In this document: one piece after another, positions 45,041-52,982 of the stretch
Numbering within the stretch: the first letter of the stretch is position 1
Layout of the letters: the number at the start of each line of letters is the position of its first letter
Origin: Candidatus Electrothrix rattekaaiensis
GTDB taxonomy: Bacteria; Desulfobacterota; Desulfobulbia; Desulfobulbales; Desulfobulbaceae
Length of the DNA: 64,000 bases
Assembly: GCA_032595675.1 (NCBI GenBank)
Contig: JAVQMD010000001.1
Location: forward strand, 1,396,640 to 1,460,639
Direction: 5' to 3'
Translations under genes and position numbers: made by a program
The notes under the pieces: generated by a model
Seen by the model: only the letters and a program-made list of their open reading frames with translations
The model's database searches: none
What the model was told of the DNA's origin: nothing

Positions 45041-46376
45041 ACTTTTTCAATTTATTCAGCAGGGTCTTTCGAGTAATCTGTAAGCGGCGGGCGGCCTCGC
45101 TGCGGTTTCCGTTGGTTTCCTCAAGGGTCTTCAGGATGAGAACACGCTCAGCTTCTCTCAGGGTTGACGGTTGTTCTTCTTCCTTTTTCGGATTCATTCC
45201 AGCCCAGTTTTGCACAGCCATAGGCAGGCTATCAAGGTCAAGATAGTCTCCCCGCATCAGGATTACGCCCCGTTCTATGGCATTTTCCAACTCCCGGACA
45301 TTACCGGGCCAAGGGTAGCGATTAAAGATGTCCATGCATTCAGGGGTTATTCCCTGCACCTTCCGTTTATTTCTTTTGGCAAAATTGCGCAGGAAAAAGT
45401 CAGCGAGCAAGGGGATATCACCGTCACGGTCACATAAAGAAGGCATGTCTAGGGCCACAACATTGAGTCGGTAATAAAGGTCTTCCCGGAAGTTTCCCGT
45501 CTTCACTTCTGCTTCCAGATCCCGGTTGGTGGCCGTGACAATACGCACATCAACGGTAATGATTTCTTGGCCGCCGACTCGCTGGAGTTCGTGCTCCTGA
45601 AGAACCCGTAAGAGTTTTGCCTGCATGGCCGGGGTTGTTTCACCTATCTCATCAAGGAAGAGGGTACCCTCCTGAGCCCTGACAAAACATCCTTCTCGGA
45701 GGCGGTCCGCACCGGTAAAGGCTCCTTTTTCATGGCCAAAGAGCTCAGATTCCAGCAGAGTTTCAGAAAGGGCTGCGCAGTTGACCTTGATAAAGGGTCC
45801 CTTCCTGCGATGGCTTTTATAATGCAGGGCTGAGGCGACGAGTTCCTTGCCGGTCCCTGAATCACCGGTAATAAGTACTGTAGCCTCTGTGGGAGCAACC
45901 TGGACAATCATCTCCCAAAGGGTTTGCATAGGAGTTGAAGATCCTATGATCCTGCCGTCCTCACCAAAAGGTTTTTTAGAGAGTTCTGTCTTGTCCGGCT
46001 GCTGGCGATGCCCCAGAGCAACTTCCAAGGTTTGACGAAGTCGTTCAAAATCTATGGGTTTTGTCAGATAATCATGGGCACCCAGTTTAATTGCCTCAAC
46101 AGCCGAATCTATTGAGGAGTAGGCAGTCATCATAACTACTGGAATCGATGGATTGATGGCGTGTATCTTGCGCAGAGCCTCTAGCCCGTCCATTGGTTCC
46201 ATGCAAACATCCATGAGGATGACATCAAAAGGCCCTTGTCGTACAGCTTCAACCGCTATCTCGCCGTCATCTGCTTCATGACACGACCAGCCCCATTCAG
46301 TCAGCATGGAGTAGAGCATGTACCTATGGACTTCTTCATCGTCTACAATTAAAATTTGGACCTTCTTCTTTTCCAT
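45030..46376 (-). CDS. sigma-54-dependent response regulator (NtrC family)
   Basis: This 448-residue protein has a receiver domain with VDDEE near residue 11 and phospho-acceptor D56 in ILMDVCMEPMDG. The AAA+ domain has Walker A GDSGTGKE, the sigma-54 contact loop GAFTGA and LFLDEIGETTPAMQAKLLRVLQ. A Fis-type helix-turn-helix at the end contains RSEAARRLQITRKTLLNKLKKYG. It activates sigma-54 promoters when phosphorylated. No histidine kinase gene is adjacent, so partner and targets are unknown. Confidence 0.93.
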   Translation of the reverse strand: MEKKKVQILIVDDEEVHRYMLYSMLTEWGWSCHEADDGEIAVEAVRQGPFDVILMDVCMEPMDGLEALRKIHAINPSIPVVMMTAYSSIDSAVEAIKLGAHDYLTKPIDFERLRQTLEVALGHRQQPDKTELSKKPFGEDGRIIGSSTPMQTLWEMIVQVAPTEATVLITGDSGTGKELVASALHYKSHRRKGPFIKVNCAALSETLLESELFGHEKGAFTGADRLREGCFVRAQEGTLFLDEIGETTPAMQAKLLRVLQEHELQRVGGQEIITVDVRIVTATNRDLEAEVKTGNFREDLYYRLNVVALDMPSLCDRDGDIPLLADFFLRNFAKRNKRKVQGITPECMDIFNRYPWPGNVRELENAIERGVILMRGDYLDLDSLPMAVQNWAGMNPKKEEEQPSTLREAERVLILKTLEETNGNRSEAARRLQITRKTLLNKLKKYGV

Positions 46377-46653
46377 GGATTCAGTAGGTTATTGCGAATT
46401 TTATCGTTTCTGTTGAGGGCAGAGAGTTATTGTCGGTACGCTTATCTGTACAATATGTATTCAAGTAAAAGAAAAGACCTGGATTCAACTGATATAAAAT
46501 AATGTGATGCCGTAAAATTATCATAAAAAAAAATCAGGGCTCACTTTATAAGTTATGTAGAAAACAAGTCGTTGTCCATAAAAAAAGGACTTTTGAAAAA
46601 CAATATTGAAAAACAATATCCTTTGAGAGGGGGGAATTCGGGGAGTCTTCAGA

Positions 46654-47310
46654 TTAATCACGCAGCGAAATACAATTCCAGCCTTTTTGGCGGGCAAGCG
46701 CAAGCAATTTTTCATCTGGATCAACGGCAACAGGGGTATCCACCTTTTCCAATAAGGGTAAGTCGTTGATCGAGTCACTATAAAAACAGCTTCCTTGGAG
46801 TGACATCTTATTTTTCGCCAGCCAGTTCTCCAAGCGTTGTACTTTGCCCTTATGAAAACAGGGGATGCCGTCAATCTCTGTGGTATAGCGATCATTGACG
46901 ATCTTTGGTTCTGTTGCCAGCAGATGCTCTATCCCGAAGGCGCGGACAATCGGACCGGTGATAAAGCTGTTGGTTGCCGTGATAACCATCACGGTGTCTC
47001 CTTGCTCTTTATGCTTATTCACCAAGGTCAGTGCCTTTTCTCCGATCATCGGTTGGATAACTTCTTGCATAAACTCTGCATGGAGCAGCCGAAGTTCTTC
47101 CATGCTGCGTGCTGCCAGAGGCTGAAAACTGAATGCAGCAAATTCATAAATATCCAGGGTACCCTGCTTATACTGTTCATAAAAGCGGTTATTTTCCGCC
47201 TCATAATAGGCCTCGTCAACCAAGCCTTTGTTGATGAGAAAGCGGCCCCATTCATAATCGCTGTCACCGGCTAACAGGGTGTTATCAAGGTCAAAAAGAG
47301 AAAGCTTCAT
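46654..47310 (-). CDS. HAD-IB family hydrolase (SerB-like phosphatase)
   Basis: This 218-residue protein has the HAD motif FDLDNTLL with nucleophile D7 and D9. Motif II is VMVITATNSFITGPI, then a conserved lysine in HKGKVQRLENWL, and motif III is YSDSINDLPLLEKVDTPVAVDPD. The helical cap between motifs I and II marks subclass IB, as in phosphoserine phosphatase relatives. AAAGGA precedes the ATG. The substrate is not predictable; relatives act on small phosphate esters. Confidence 0.87.
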   Translation of the reverse strand: MKLSLFDLDNTLLAGDSDYEWGRFLINKGLVDEAYYEAENNRFYEQYKQGTLDIYEFAAFSFQPLAARSMEELRLLHAEFMQEVIQPMIGEKALTLVNKHKEQGDTVMVITATNSFITGPIVRAFGIEHLLATEPKIVNDRYTTEIDGIPCFHKGKVQRLENWLAKNKMSLQGSCFYSDSINDLPLLEKVDTPVAVDPDEKLLALARQKGWNCISLRD

Positions 47311-47585
47311 AGGCAGATCCTTTTGCAGGAAGTTTTTTTGGCTCTGAAATGTAGTGATTGTAGCATACTGATTGTAGCATATTGTACGGATTATTTGAAG
47401 GCACTTTGAAGATGGCTTTGAAGGTACTGCCCAGTACCGTGCAACAGGAGAGTGTTTGGGGCTAGTCGGGTTTCTGGATTGGAGTGATTGGAGTGACTGG
47501 AGTCACACCCGGGAATCGGAATTTCAGAAAAACAGAGACTGAGCAGGGCGGAATGCTGTCGATTCCAACCCTGTCGTGCTCTTCT

Positions 47586-47969
47586 TTAACGGTGACGAGA
47601 ACCGTGTTTTTTGTTACGCTCTACTTCAATCTCATAGGCAAGAAGCACATTATTGTCACGAACTCCCTCAACCTCCACATACCTTCCGACTTCGGCCGGG
47701 CCGTGTTCTTCTTCTATTTCTGTTCTGTCCGTCACTTCAACTTCACGACCGCCGACCACCCATCTTCCTATAAGACCGGATCTCGGCAGACTGTCAATGA
47801 TGCCGTAGATCTTAATTTCTTCTCTATAGCGTTCATATCTCCTGTCACGGTCGGCCAGTGCTACGCTTGCACAGAACAGGCTGATAAACATTGCGGCCAA
47901 AGTAACCAATGTTCCTGATTTTATTTTATCTGAAGTCACATGCCGAGAAGATTTTATAAAAGTGTTCAT
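47586..47969 (-). CDS. small exported protein, DUF5666-like
   Basis: This 127-residue protein has a signal peptide after a long basic start (GTLVTLAAMFISLFCASVALA), probably cut near residue 39. The mature part is short, charged and beta-rich: IYGIIDSLPRSGLIGRWVVGGREVEV, then VGRYVEVEGVRDNNVLLAYEIEVE. This fits the small OB-like DUF5666 repeat. It ends in a basic tail (RNKKHGSRHR). GGAG lies upstream of the ATG. It is probably periplasmic; the function is unknown. Confidence 0.65.
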   Translation of the reverse strand: MNTFIKSSRHVTSDKIKSGTLVTLAAMFISLFCASVALADRDRRYERYREEIKIYGIIDSLPRSGLIGRWVVGGREVEVTDRTEIEEEHGPAEVGRYVEVEGVRDNNVLLAYEIEVERNKKHGSRHR

Positions 47970-48109
47970 AGTGATTACTCCGTTAAAGAGAATGGATTAA
48001 AATGTCGAGTGGCTGTATCTCTATCTCTATCTGTAGCCATATCTTGTCTTACTTCTATTTTATCAGGACAAGATGAACAGAAAATGAATTTCGCCGTGAA
48101 AAGTTTGAA

Positions 48110-49465
48110 TCAAGAACTTTTTACGAGAACATCACCTTTGAGAGAATGTTGACCCGCATGGGTGATCGTGAGCAGAGCAAGGTCACCGGGCAGCAGATCT
48201 GTCGGAGAGGTGAAATGAACAATATGATTTGTTCCTGTTCGTCCTTGTGCTCTGGAGGGGGACCAAGATTCAACCATGACCTCAACTGTCTTGTCAAGGA
48301 ATTCCTGGTTGCGTTCCAAACTGATGGCATCCTGACGATTTTGAAAGCGTTGCAAGCGTTCTCCTTTCACCTCCTCGTCAACTTTATCGCTGAAATCAGT
48401 GGATCGGGTGTGAGGACGGTCCGAGTATTTAAAAGAAAAGGAGCCGTGAAAGCGAACGGTCTCCAGCAGATCCATGGTTTGCTCAAAATCCTCCTCTGTC
48501 TCGCCGGGGAATCCGACAATAACATCCGTGCAGATGGCGATGTCTGGGCGATAGGAACGCAGCTCTACGACTTTTTCCAGATACAGCTCTCTGGTGTACT
48601 TGCGATGCATTCGTTTCAGTACGGCATTGGACCCGGCCTGCACCGGCAAATGAAAATGGGGGCAGAGATTGGGAAGATCCCGGAAGCATTGCATCAGCTC
48701 GGTGGAGAGATCCTGAGGATTCGAGGTGGTGAAACGGAGCCGCTGCACTCCGGGTATCTCAGCAACCATCTTGAGCAGGTCGGCAAAGCCGGTCGTTTTT
48801 TCGGCAACCGCATTGGTGCAGCCGTAGGAGTTGACATTCTGGCCCAGTAGGGTGATTTCCTTGATGCCTCGCGCAATCAGGAGCCGAACCTCTTCCAGGA
48901 TATCCGCAACCGGCCTGCTGATTTCACGGCCTCGGGTTGTCGGCACCACGCAATAGCTGCAATAATTATTACAGCCCTGCATAATGGTCACGAATTTACG
49001 AAACTCTGCTGACTGCGCCTGTGCAGGTGCTTCCTCTAAAAGTTTTTGAAAAGGAGGGATGGTGAACTCCTTGTCAAGATCGCAGGAAATTTCCCTGGCC
49101 GTTTCTTGCCGCTCAAGGCGTCCAAGCATTTCCGGCAGCTGATAGAGCTGCTGGGTTCCCACTACGATATCCACATGGGGCATCCGGCGGAAGATCTGTT
49201 CACCTTCCTGTTGAGCTACACAGCCTGCCACGGCGATGCGCAGGTCTGGCTGCTGTTTTTTCTGCTTGCGGAGCGATCCAAGCAGGCTGAAAACCTTCTG
49301 TTCTGCCTTGGCGCGAATGGAACAGGTATTGAGGATAACCAGATCGGCGTTGGTCGGCTCTCCCACCGGAATATAGCCGGATTGCGCCAGCATCTGCTCC
49401 ATGATTTCCGAGTCCCGCTCGTTCATCTGGCAACCAAAGGTCTTTATATAAACGTGTTTGCTCAT
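48110..49465 (-). CDS. miaB: tRNA-2-methylthio-N6-dimethylallyladenosine synthase (MiaB)
   Basis: This 451-residue radical-SAM methylthiotransferase modifies position A37 of tRNAs. The N-terminal domain has cluster ligands C12 (TFGCQMNERDSE), C48 (LNTCSIR) and C82 (VAGCVAQQEG). The radical SAM site CNNYCSYC follows near residue 165. A C-terminal TRAM domain holds VMVESWS and GDLALLTITHAGQHSLKGDVL. It lies 11 nt downstream of livG on the same strand. Confidence 0.95.
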   Translation of the reverse strand: MSKHVYIKTFGCQMNERDSEIMEQMLAQSGYIPVGEPTNADLVILNTCSIRAKAEQKVFSLLGSLRKQKKQQPDLRIAVAGCVAQQEGEQIFRRMPHVDIVVGTQQLYQLPEMLGRLERQETAREISCDLDKEFTIPPFQKLLEEAPAQAQSAEFRKFVTIMQGCNNYCSYCVVPTTRGREISRPVADILEEVRLLIARGIKEITLLGQNVNSYGCTNAVAEKTTGFADLLKMVAEIPGVQRLRFTTSNPQDLSTELMQCFRDLPNLCPHFHLPVQAGSNAVLKRMHRKYTRELYLEKVVELRSYRPDIAICTDVIVGFPGETEEDFEQTMDLLETVRFHGSFSFKYSDRPHTRSTDFSDKVDEEVKGERLQRFQNRQDAISLERNQEFLDKTVEVMVESWSPSRAQGRTGTNHIVHFTSPTDLLPGDLALLTITHAGQHSLKGDVLVKSS

Positions 49466-49476
49466 TATGTGTATTG

Positions 49477-50295
49477 TTATGTTGTTATACTTTGCATTGA
49501 TTCTATATCGTCTCCAAGATAGGCCTTGATCACCTCTGGATTATTGCGGACTTCGTTCGGCGTACCTTCCGCGATTTTTTTGCCGTAATCCATCACAAAG
49601 ATATGGTCGGACAGACTCATGACCAACTTCATATCGTGCTCGATCAGGAGGATGGAGATGCCGTCATCTCGGATCTCGGTAATCAATTCATCCAGCTCCA
49701 CGGTTTCCTGGGGATTCATGCCAGCTGCCGGTTCATCAAGCAGGAGCAGGGCCGGATCGGTTGCCAAAGCCCTGGCTATCTCCAGCCTGCGTTGCGCTCC
49801 ATAGGGTAAGTTCTTGGCAAATTCATTGGCTAGCTCGGCGAGACCGACTTTTTCTAAGAGGGCAAAGGAGCGGGCAATGACCTCTTTTTCTTCCTTAATT
49901 GTTCGCTTGTCGCGAAAGATTGCTCCGAGCACCCTGGCCTTGGTTCGGCAATGGCAACCGATCATGACGTTTTCCAGGACACTCATATCAGGGAAGAGGC
50001 GGATATTTTGAAAGGTCCGGGCAAGTCCCTGCACCGTCACCTGATTGGGTTTTAAGCCGTTGAGTCGTTTTGTGTCTTGTCCGGGCGGGGTCAGGAGGAG
50101 ATTCCCGGCAGTCGGTTTGTAAATCCCAGTCAGGCAGTTGAAAAAGGTGGTCTTGCCTGCTCCGTTCGGGCCGATCAGAGCGGCGATTTCCCCCTGCCGA
50201 ACCCGGATGTTGAGGTTATCCAAGGCCCTGATGCCGCCGAACTGCATGGTTAGGTCGCTGACCTCAAGGATAGGTGTTCCCTGTTGTTCGGTCAT
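49477..50295 (-). CDS. livG: branched-chain amino acid ABC transporter ATPase LivG
   Basis: This 272-residue protein has Walker A GPNGAGKT at 42-49, the LivG-typical long insertion between Walker A and the signature, the signature region LPYGAQRRLEIARAL, Walker B LLLLDEP and the H-loop LLIEHDMKLVMSL. It energises high-affinity uptake of branched-chain amino acids with LivM/LivH. Its likely permease partner LivM is 4.6 kb upstream at 54,881 on the same strand, the two being separated by accessory genes. Confidence 0.92.
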   Translation of the reverse strand: MTEQQGTPILEVSDLTMQFGGIRALDNLNIRVRQGEIAALIGPNGAGKTTFFNCLTGIYKPTAGNLLLTPPGQDTKRLNGLKPNQVTVQGLARTFQNIRLFPDMSVLENVMIGCHCRTKARVLGAIFRDKRTIKEEKEVIARSFALLEKVGLAELANEFAKNLPYGAQRRLEIARALATDPALLLLDEPAAGMNPQETVELDELITEIRDDGISILLIEHDMKLVMSLSDHIFVMDYGKKIAEGTPNEVRNNPEVIKAYLGDDIESMQSITT

Positions 50296-50354
50296 AATTT
50301 TTCGAAAAATTAAGATATGTTGGAGGACAAAATTGTAGCATTGTCTGCTTGCTA

Positions 50355-50633
50355 TTACGCAAATTCAATGCGTAGCCGTTTGCCAACAGCGTGTGCGGCA
50401 CGTTCTAATGTTTGAAGCGTTATTGAGGTGTTTTTGGGATCAAGTAAGCGATCCAATGCGGAGCGACTTGTATTCATCTTTTGAGCCATGGCTACTTTTG
50501 ATAATTTTTGCGCCTTCATTGTCTGGTTAACTTGATAAGCAATAACGCGTTTAATGGCAACAGCCTCTGTTTCAGCCAGCAGGCCCTCTTCCTCCAGAAA
50601 ATCATCAAAGCTGCTTCCAATGTGTTTATTCAT
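50355..50633 (-). CDS. XRE-family antitoxin (HigA-like)
   Basis: ATG 50633 is preferred because TGGAGAT precedes it; 92 residues. A helix-turn-helix is clear: VNQTMKAQKLSKVAMAQKMNTSRSALDRLLD, then SITLQTLERAAHAVG. It overlaps the upstream toxin stop (ATGAATAA). As in HigBA-type modules the toxin gene comes first, and the antitoxin would bind the toxin and repress the shared promoter. Confidence 0.85.
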   Translation of the reverse strand: MNKHIGSSFDDFLEEEGLLAETEAVAIKRVIAYQVNQTMKAQKLSKVAMAQKMNTSRSALDRLLDPKNTSITLQTLERAAHAVGKRLRIEFA

Positions 50634-50979
50634 TTTTATCTCCAAAAGTAGCCATGCGTTGCCGTGCAACCTTTAATTCACTTGTGGGTGTTTTTTGAGT
50701 TTTTTTAATAAAACCATGAAGCAAAACCATAAGTCCGTCATGAGAAGTGAATAGAATTCTTGCTATTCGACCATCAAGTCGGACACGCACTTCCCATAGG
50801 CCCTTTTCAATTTTGCGGACAAGGGGCATTCCTAACGGCCAACCGAACTGAACAGTTTTTATATCCTCTCCGATCACCTTGCGGTCTTCTTTATCAAGTT
50901 GTTTAAGCCATTCTCTTACGGGTTCTTTTCCTGAGTCTGATTTGTAAAAAACAACTTGTAATCTATAGGGTGTTTCCAT
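50626..50979 (-). CDS. RelE/HigB-like toxin (phage Gp49-like family)
   Basis: This 117-residue protein has the Gp49-like pattern: VVFYKSDSGKEPVREWLKQLDKEDRKVIGEDI, then MPLVRKIEKGLWEVRVRLDGRIARILFTSHDG and VLLHGFIKKTQKTP. Members are mRNA interferases in HigBA-type modules. It is the first gene of the pair; the downstream XRE antitoxin overlaps by 8 nt. The pair opens an accessory island inside the liv genes. Confidence 0.87.
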   Translation of the reverse strand: METPYRLQVVFYKSDSGKEPVREWLKQLDKEDRKVIGEDIKTVQFGWPLGMPLVRKIEKGLWEVRVRLDGRIARILFTSHDGLMVLLHGFIKKTQKTPTSELKVARQRMATFGDKNE

Positions 50980-51053
50980 ATAGAAAGTGTACCAAATATG
51001 GAGCAGCGATCAAGTAGTTTTTATATTACTTTGAAGTAAGTAGTTAAAACAGG

Positions 51054-51368
51054 TTAAGTGGCTTGCTCCCTTTTCAAGGACAATCGTTCTCCCCCTTGGG
51101 GATGATCCTGCGTCACAGGGGGATAGCCCTCCGCCCCTTGGGGATCATCGTGCGTCACAAGGGGATAGCCCTCCGCCCCTTGGGGATCATCGTGCGTCAC
51201 AAGGGGATTGCCCTTCGCCCCTTGGGGATCGTCTTGCGTCACAGGGGGATTGCCCCTCGCCCCTTGGGGATCATCGTGCGTCACAGGGGGATAGCCCTTC
51301 GCCCCTTGGGGATCGTCCTGCGTCACCGGGGGATAGCCCCTCGTCCCCTGGGGATTATTCTGGGTCAC
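51054..51368 (-). CDS. possible 14-residue-repeat protein encoded by the minisatellite
   Basis: A minus-strand frame from GTG 51368 encodes 104 residues, almost all of them 14-residue repeats with the core TQDDPQGA. The composition is rich in Pro, Gly, Asp and Gln, so it is likely disordered. A short basic tail follows the last repeat (LSLKREQAT). No good ribosome-binding site is seen. Because 42 is a multiple of three, an open frame through the repeats is expected by chance, so I cannot tell whether it is translated. Confidence 0.3.
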   Translation of the reverse strand: MTQNNPQGTRGYPPVTQDDPQGAKGYPPVTHDDPQGARGNPPVTQDDPQGAKGNPLVTHDDPQGAEGYPLVTHDDPQGAEGYPPVTQDHPQGGERLSLKREQAT

Positions 51369-51376
51369 AAGGGGAG
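51094..51376. repeat. 42-bp tandem minisatellite, about 6.7 copies
   Basis: Near-identical 42-bp units starting CCTTGGGGATC repeat from 51094 without spacers. Variation is scattered: each unit ends ...CCCTCCGCC or a close variant. On the minus strand 42 bp equals 14 codons, so a repeated peptide (VTHDDPQGAEGYPL and variants) is encoded. The plus strand is also open in one frame. Expected behaviour is copy-number change by slippage. Confidence 0.88.
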
Positions 51377-51397
51377 AACGTTGCGTACCTGGGCGAG

Positions 51398-51718
51398 CTA
51401 TTTGCGGAACTTCCGCATCTTCTTGACCAGCTCGTCATCTTTGCCCAGCAGACCGGAAATCAGGTCGGCAAAATCGGAGGCGTCGTCATAGGCATCATCC
51501 AGAGTGTGGTTGGCCTGGGCTGTGGCCTCTTTGGCCTTGGCAGCCGCTTCCTGCTGCTCGATTTCCGCTGTGTCGGCAGTAGTTTTCTTGGTCTTCAGCT
51601 CGTCAACCCGCTCAGTGGGGTCAAAGCCTTTGTCGGTCAACACCTCCTGATTTTCTTCAACAAGAGTGATGATCTGCGTAACAAAATCTCGTTTTTTTGC
51701 TTCTGTCAGTTTGCTCAT
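51398..51718 (-). CDS. small acidic coiled-coil-like protein, unknown
   Basis: I do not recognise this 106-residue protein with confidence. It is highly charged and helical: KKRDFVTQIITLVEENQEVL, then an Ala/Lys/Glu-rich middle (EIEQQEAAAKAKEATAQAN) and DDAYDDASDFADLISGLLGKDDELVKKMRKFRK. The start codon and first codons lie in a 48-bp sequence that is repeated 735 bp away. It follows the small partner of the PIN-domain gene on the same strand with a 4-nt overlap (ATGA). Confidence 0.6.
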   Translation of the reverse strand: MSKLTEAKKRDFVTQIITLVEENQEVLTDKGFDPTERVDELKTKKTTADTAEIEQQEAAAKAKEATAQANHTLDDAYDDASDFADLISGLLGKDDELVKKMRKFRK

Positions 51719-51748
51719 GATGTTGTGTGAGGTTGAGGTTGTTGGTTA
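51701..51748. repeat. 48-bp direct repeat, left copy
   Basis: It matches 52436-52483 in 46 of 48 positions, the differences being one G/T and one A/G. It covers the first codons of the small acidic protein, the space before it and the end of the PIN partner gene. The two copies bracket the PIN-domain module. Confidence 0.8.
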
Positions 51749-51918
51749 AGGGGCTGGTTTTTCGAAGCGGACTTGGGGGGAATTGTGACAAAGACCCGTT
51801 GTCCAGCCTGCTGCTTCCGCATGAAATACCTGCCCAGTGTATACACATCATACTTGTGTTCAGAGGCTATCTGCTCTCGTATCTTTCGTGTTTCTTTCAC
51901 AATAGGATCTTCTATCAT
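51715..51918 (-). CDS. small protein paired with PIN toxin, candidate antitoxin
   Basis: This 67-residue protein starts at ATG 51918, overlapping the PIN-domain stop by ATGA. The N-terminal half MIEDPIVKETRKIREQIASEHKYD with DVYTLGRYFMRKQQAGQ resembles short partner proteins I recall beside PIN-domain genes. The last ~12 residues (NQQPQPHTTS) are encoded inside the 48-bp direct repeat, so the C-terminus has probably been altered. An antitoxin role is inferred from size and overlap. Confidence 0.55.
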   Translation of the reverse strand: MIEDPIVKETRKIREQIASEHKYDVYTLGRYFMRKQQAGQRVFVTIPPKSASKNQPLNQQPQPHTTS

Positions 51919-52397
51919 AGCTCGTCTCCAAAAAGTTCTTCAGGCGTACAGATAACCGGCGCAACAAAGCCGTGCTCAACAGCGGCAGTCCGAATATTTT
52001 CTCTTTTCTCTGCATTGGCAATATGCTTGCAGTTCCAGGTCAGCAGGAAATCAACGTTATTCACACAGCAGACAGCGATGTGCAGAGCATCTTGTGCCGC
52101 TTTTTGGGGAACAGCACCACTTTGGATCAGTTTATCCGCAAAGTCGAGTGCTTCTTCAGTTACAGCAATAAAAGGAATATCCCTGAGAAGATCCAGTCTT
52201 CTTTGTGCCGCTTCCGGGTGGCCCTTTCCTGCTTCCTCCGCAACGATCTCGGATATAACGACTTTAAAACAGCTTCTCCTTTGATCCCACCATTCTTGAC
52301 TTATTGCCTGATGGGCGGAGACAATAAGATCCCTGCTTGGTCGGGCAGTAAGATAACTGACAAAACTTGTTTCCAGGTAGACAAACTCTCTGTTCAT
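51915..52397 (-). CDS. PIN-domain protein, probable VapC-type toxin
   Basis: This 160-residue protein starts YLETSFVSYL, with the first acidic residue as Glu, as in a known PIN subgroup. SEIVAEEAGKGHPEAAQRRLDLL carries the second acidic site. QKAAQDALHIAVCCVNNVDFLLTWNCKHIAN carries the third and the typical final strand. PIN proteins of this kind cleave RNA. A small overlapping downstream gene and flanking 48-bp direct repeats suggest a mobile or recently inserted toxin-antitoxin module. Confidence 0.82.
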   Translation of the reverse strand: MNREFVYLETSFVSYLTARPSRDLIVSAHQAISQEWWDQRRSCFKVVISEIVAEEAGKGHPEAAQRRLDLLRDIPFIAVTEEALDFADKLIQSGAVPQKAAQDALHIAVCCVNNVDFLLTWNCKHIANAEKRENIRTAAVEHGFVAPVICTPEELFGDEL

Positions 52398-52435
52398 AAC
52401 GTTGATGAGTATAGTTTTGAGCTGTTACCGAGGGG

Positions 52436-52483
52436 TTCTGTCATTTTGCTCATGATGTTGTGTGGGGTTGAGGTTGTTGGTTA
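52436..52483. repeat. 48-bp direct repeat, right copy
   Basis: This is the second copy of the 51701 repeat. Here the minus strand reads ATG-AGC-AAA then diverges from the acidic-protein gene and stops after about 20 codons, so it is a start region without its gene. It lies just after the stop of the 52494 membrane protein. Confidence 0.8.
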
Positions 52484-52493
52484 TGCGCTATCT

Positions 52494-52982
52494 TTATTTT
52501 TTTCGACTGACCCGAATGGCAACCTTTCGCTTCCTGTAATCAATATCCAGCACTTGGACATTGAATATACCGGATGAAGACGTGAATTCTTCCGTATATC
52601 CCTTGAACACGGCACGAACAGATGCATCTTTACCTGTGGGAGCAATATTGAGGCTGACAAATTCCTCTCCCTCAATATTCTGAAAACTAACCGACAGGTT
52701 AGTTCGAGCCTCCTGAGTAAACAGAGACTGATGCTCAATCAGTGTATAATATTCCTTCGCTACTGAATGTTCAACCGACGGGGGCGGATCAGCCTGATCA
52801 ATAGGTTTAGTAGCGACATCACTCCGATCCTGCATATAACTGAGTAGGGCTATTATCACTCCTGATACCCCAATCATTAAACCGACAAACCACTGGAATG
52901 TGCTGTTTGTGACAATACGTTTTAGACTCCCATGAAAAAAAGCGAATCTTCTGCTCTGCTCGCTGCTGTTCATGTTGCTCAT
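52494..52982 (-). CDS. single-pass membrane protein, unknown
   Basis: This 162-residue protein has one membrane helix at about residues 31-48 (FVGLMIGVSGVIIALLSYM), a linker rich in Asp and Pro, then a beta-rich domain (ARTNLSVSFQNIEGEEFVSLNIAP and VRAVFKGYTEEF). It ends in a basic stretch (RKRKVAIRVSRKK). ATG 52982 overlaps the stop of the extended FlgO-like reading (ATGA), so the two were probably made as a coupled pair. No family recognised. Confidence 0.6.
   Translation of the reverse strand: MSNMNSSEQSRRFAFFHGSLKRIVTNSTFQWFVGLMIGVSGVIIALLSYMQDRSDVATKPIDQADPPPSVEHSVAKEYYTLIEHQSLFTQEARTNLSVSFQNIEGEEFVSLNIAPTGKDASVRAVFKGYTEEFTSSSGIFNVQVLDIDYRKRKVAIRVSRKK

Noticed and set aside
48146-48850. 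234-residue plus-strand frame opposite miaB
   Set aside because: It is an antisense shadow of miaB, whose motifs are unmistakable.
51094-51376. CRISPR array
   Set aside because: The 42-bp units are directly tandem without unique spacers, and no cas genes are present. It is a minisatellite.
51063-51491. Plus-strand 142-residue frame through the minisatellite
   Set aside because: It is open because the 42-bp unit is a multiple of three. It continues antisense into the acidic-protein gene and lacks a ribosome-binding site.
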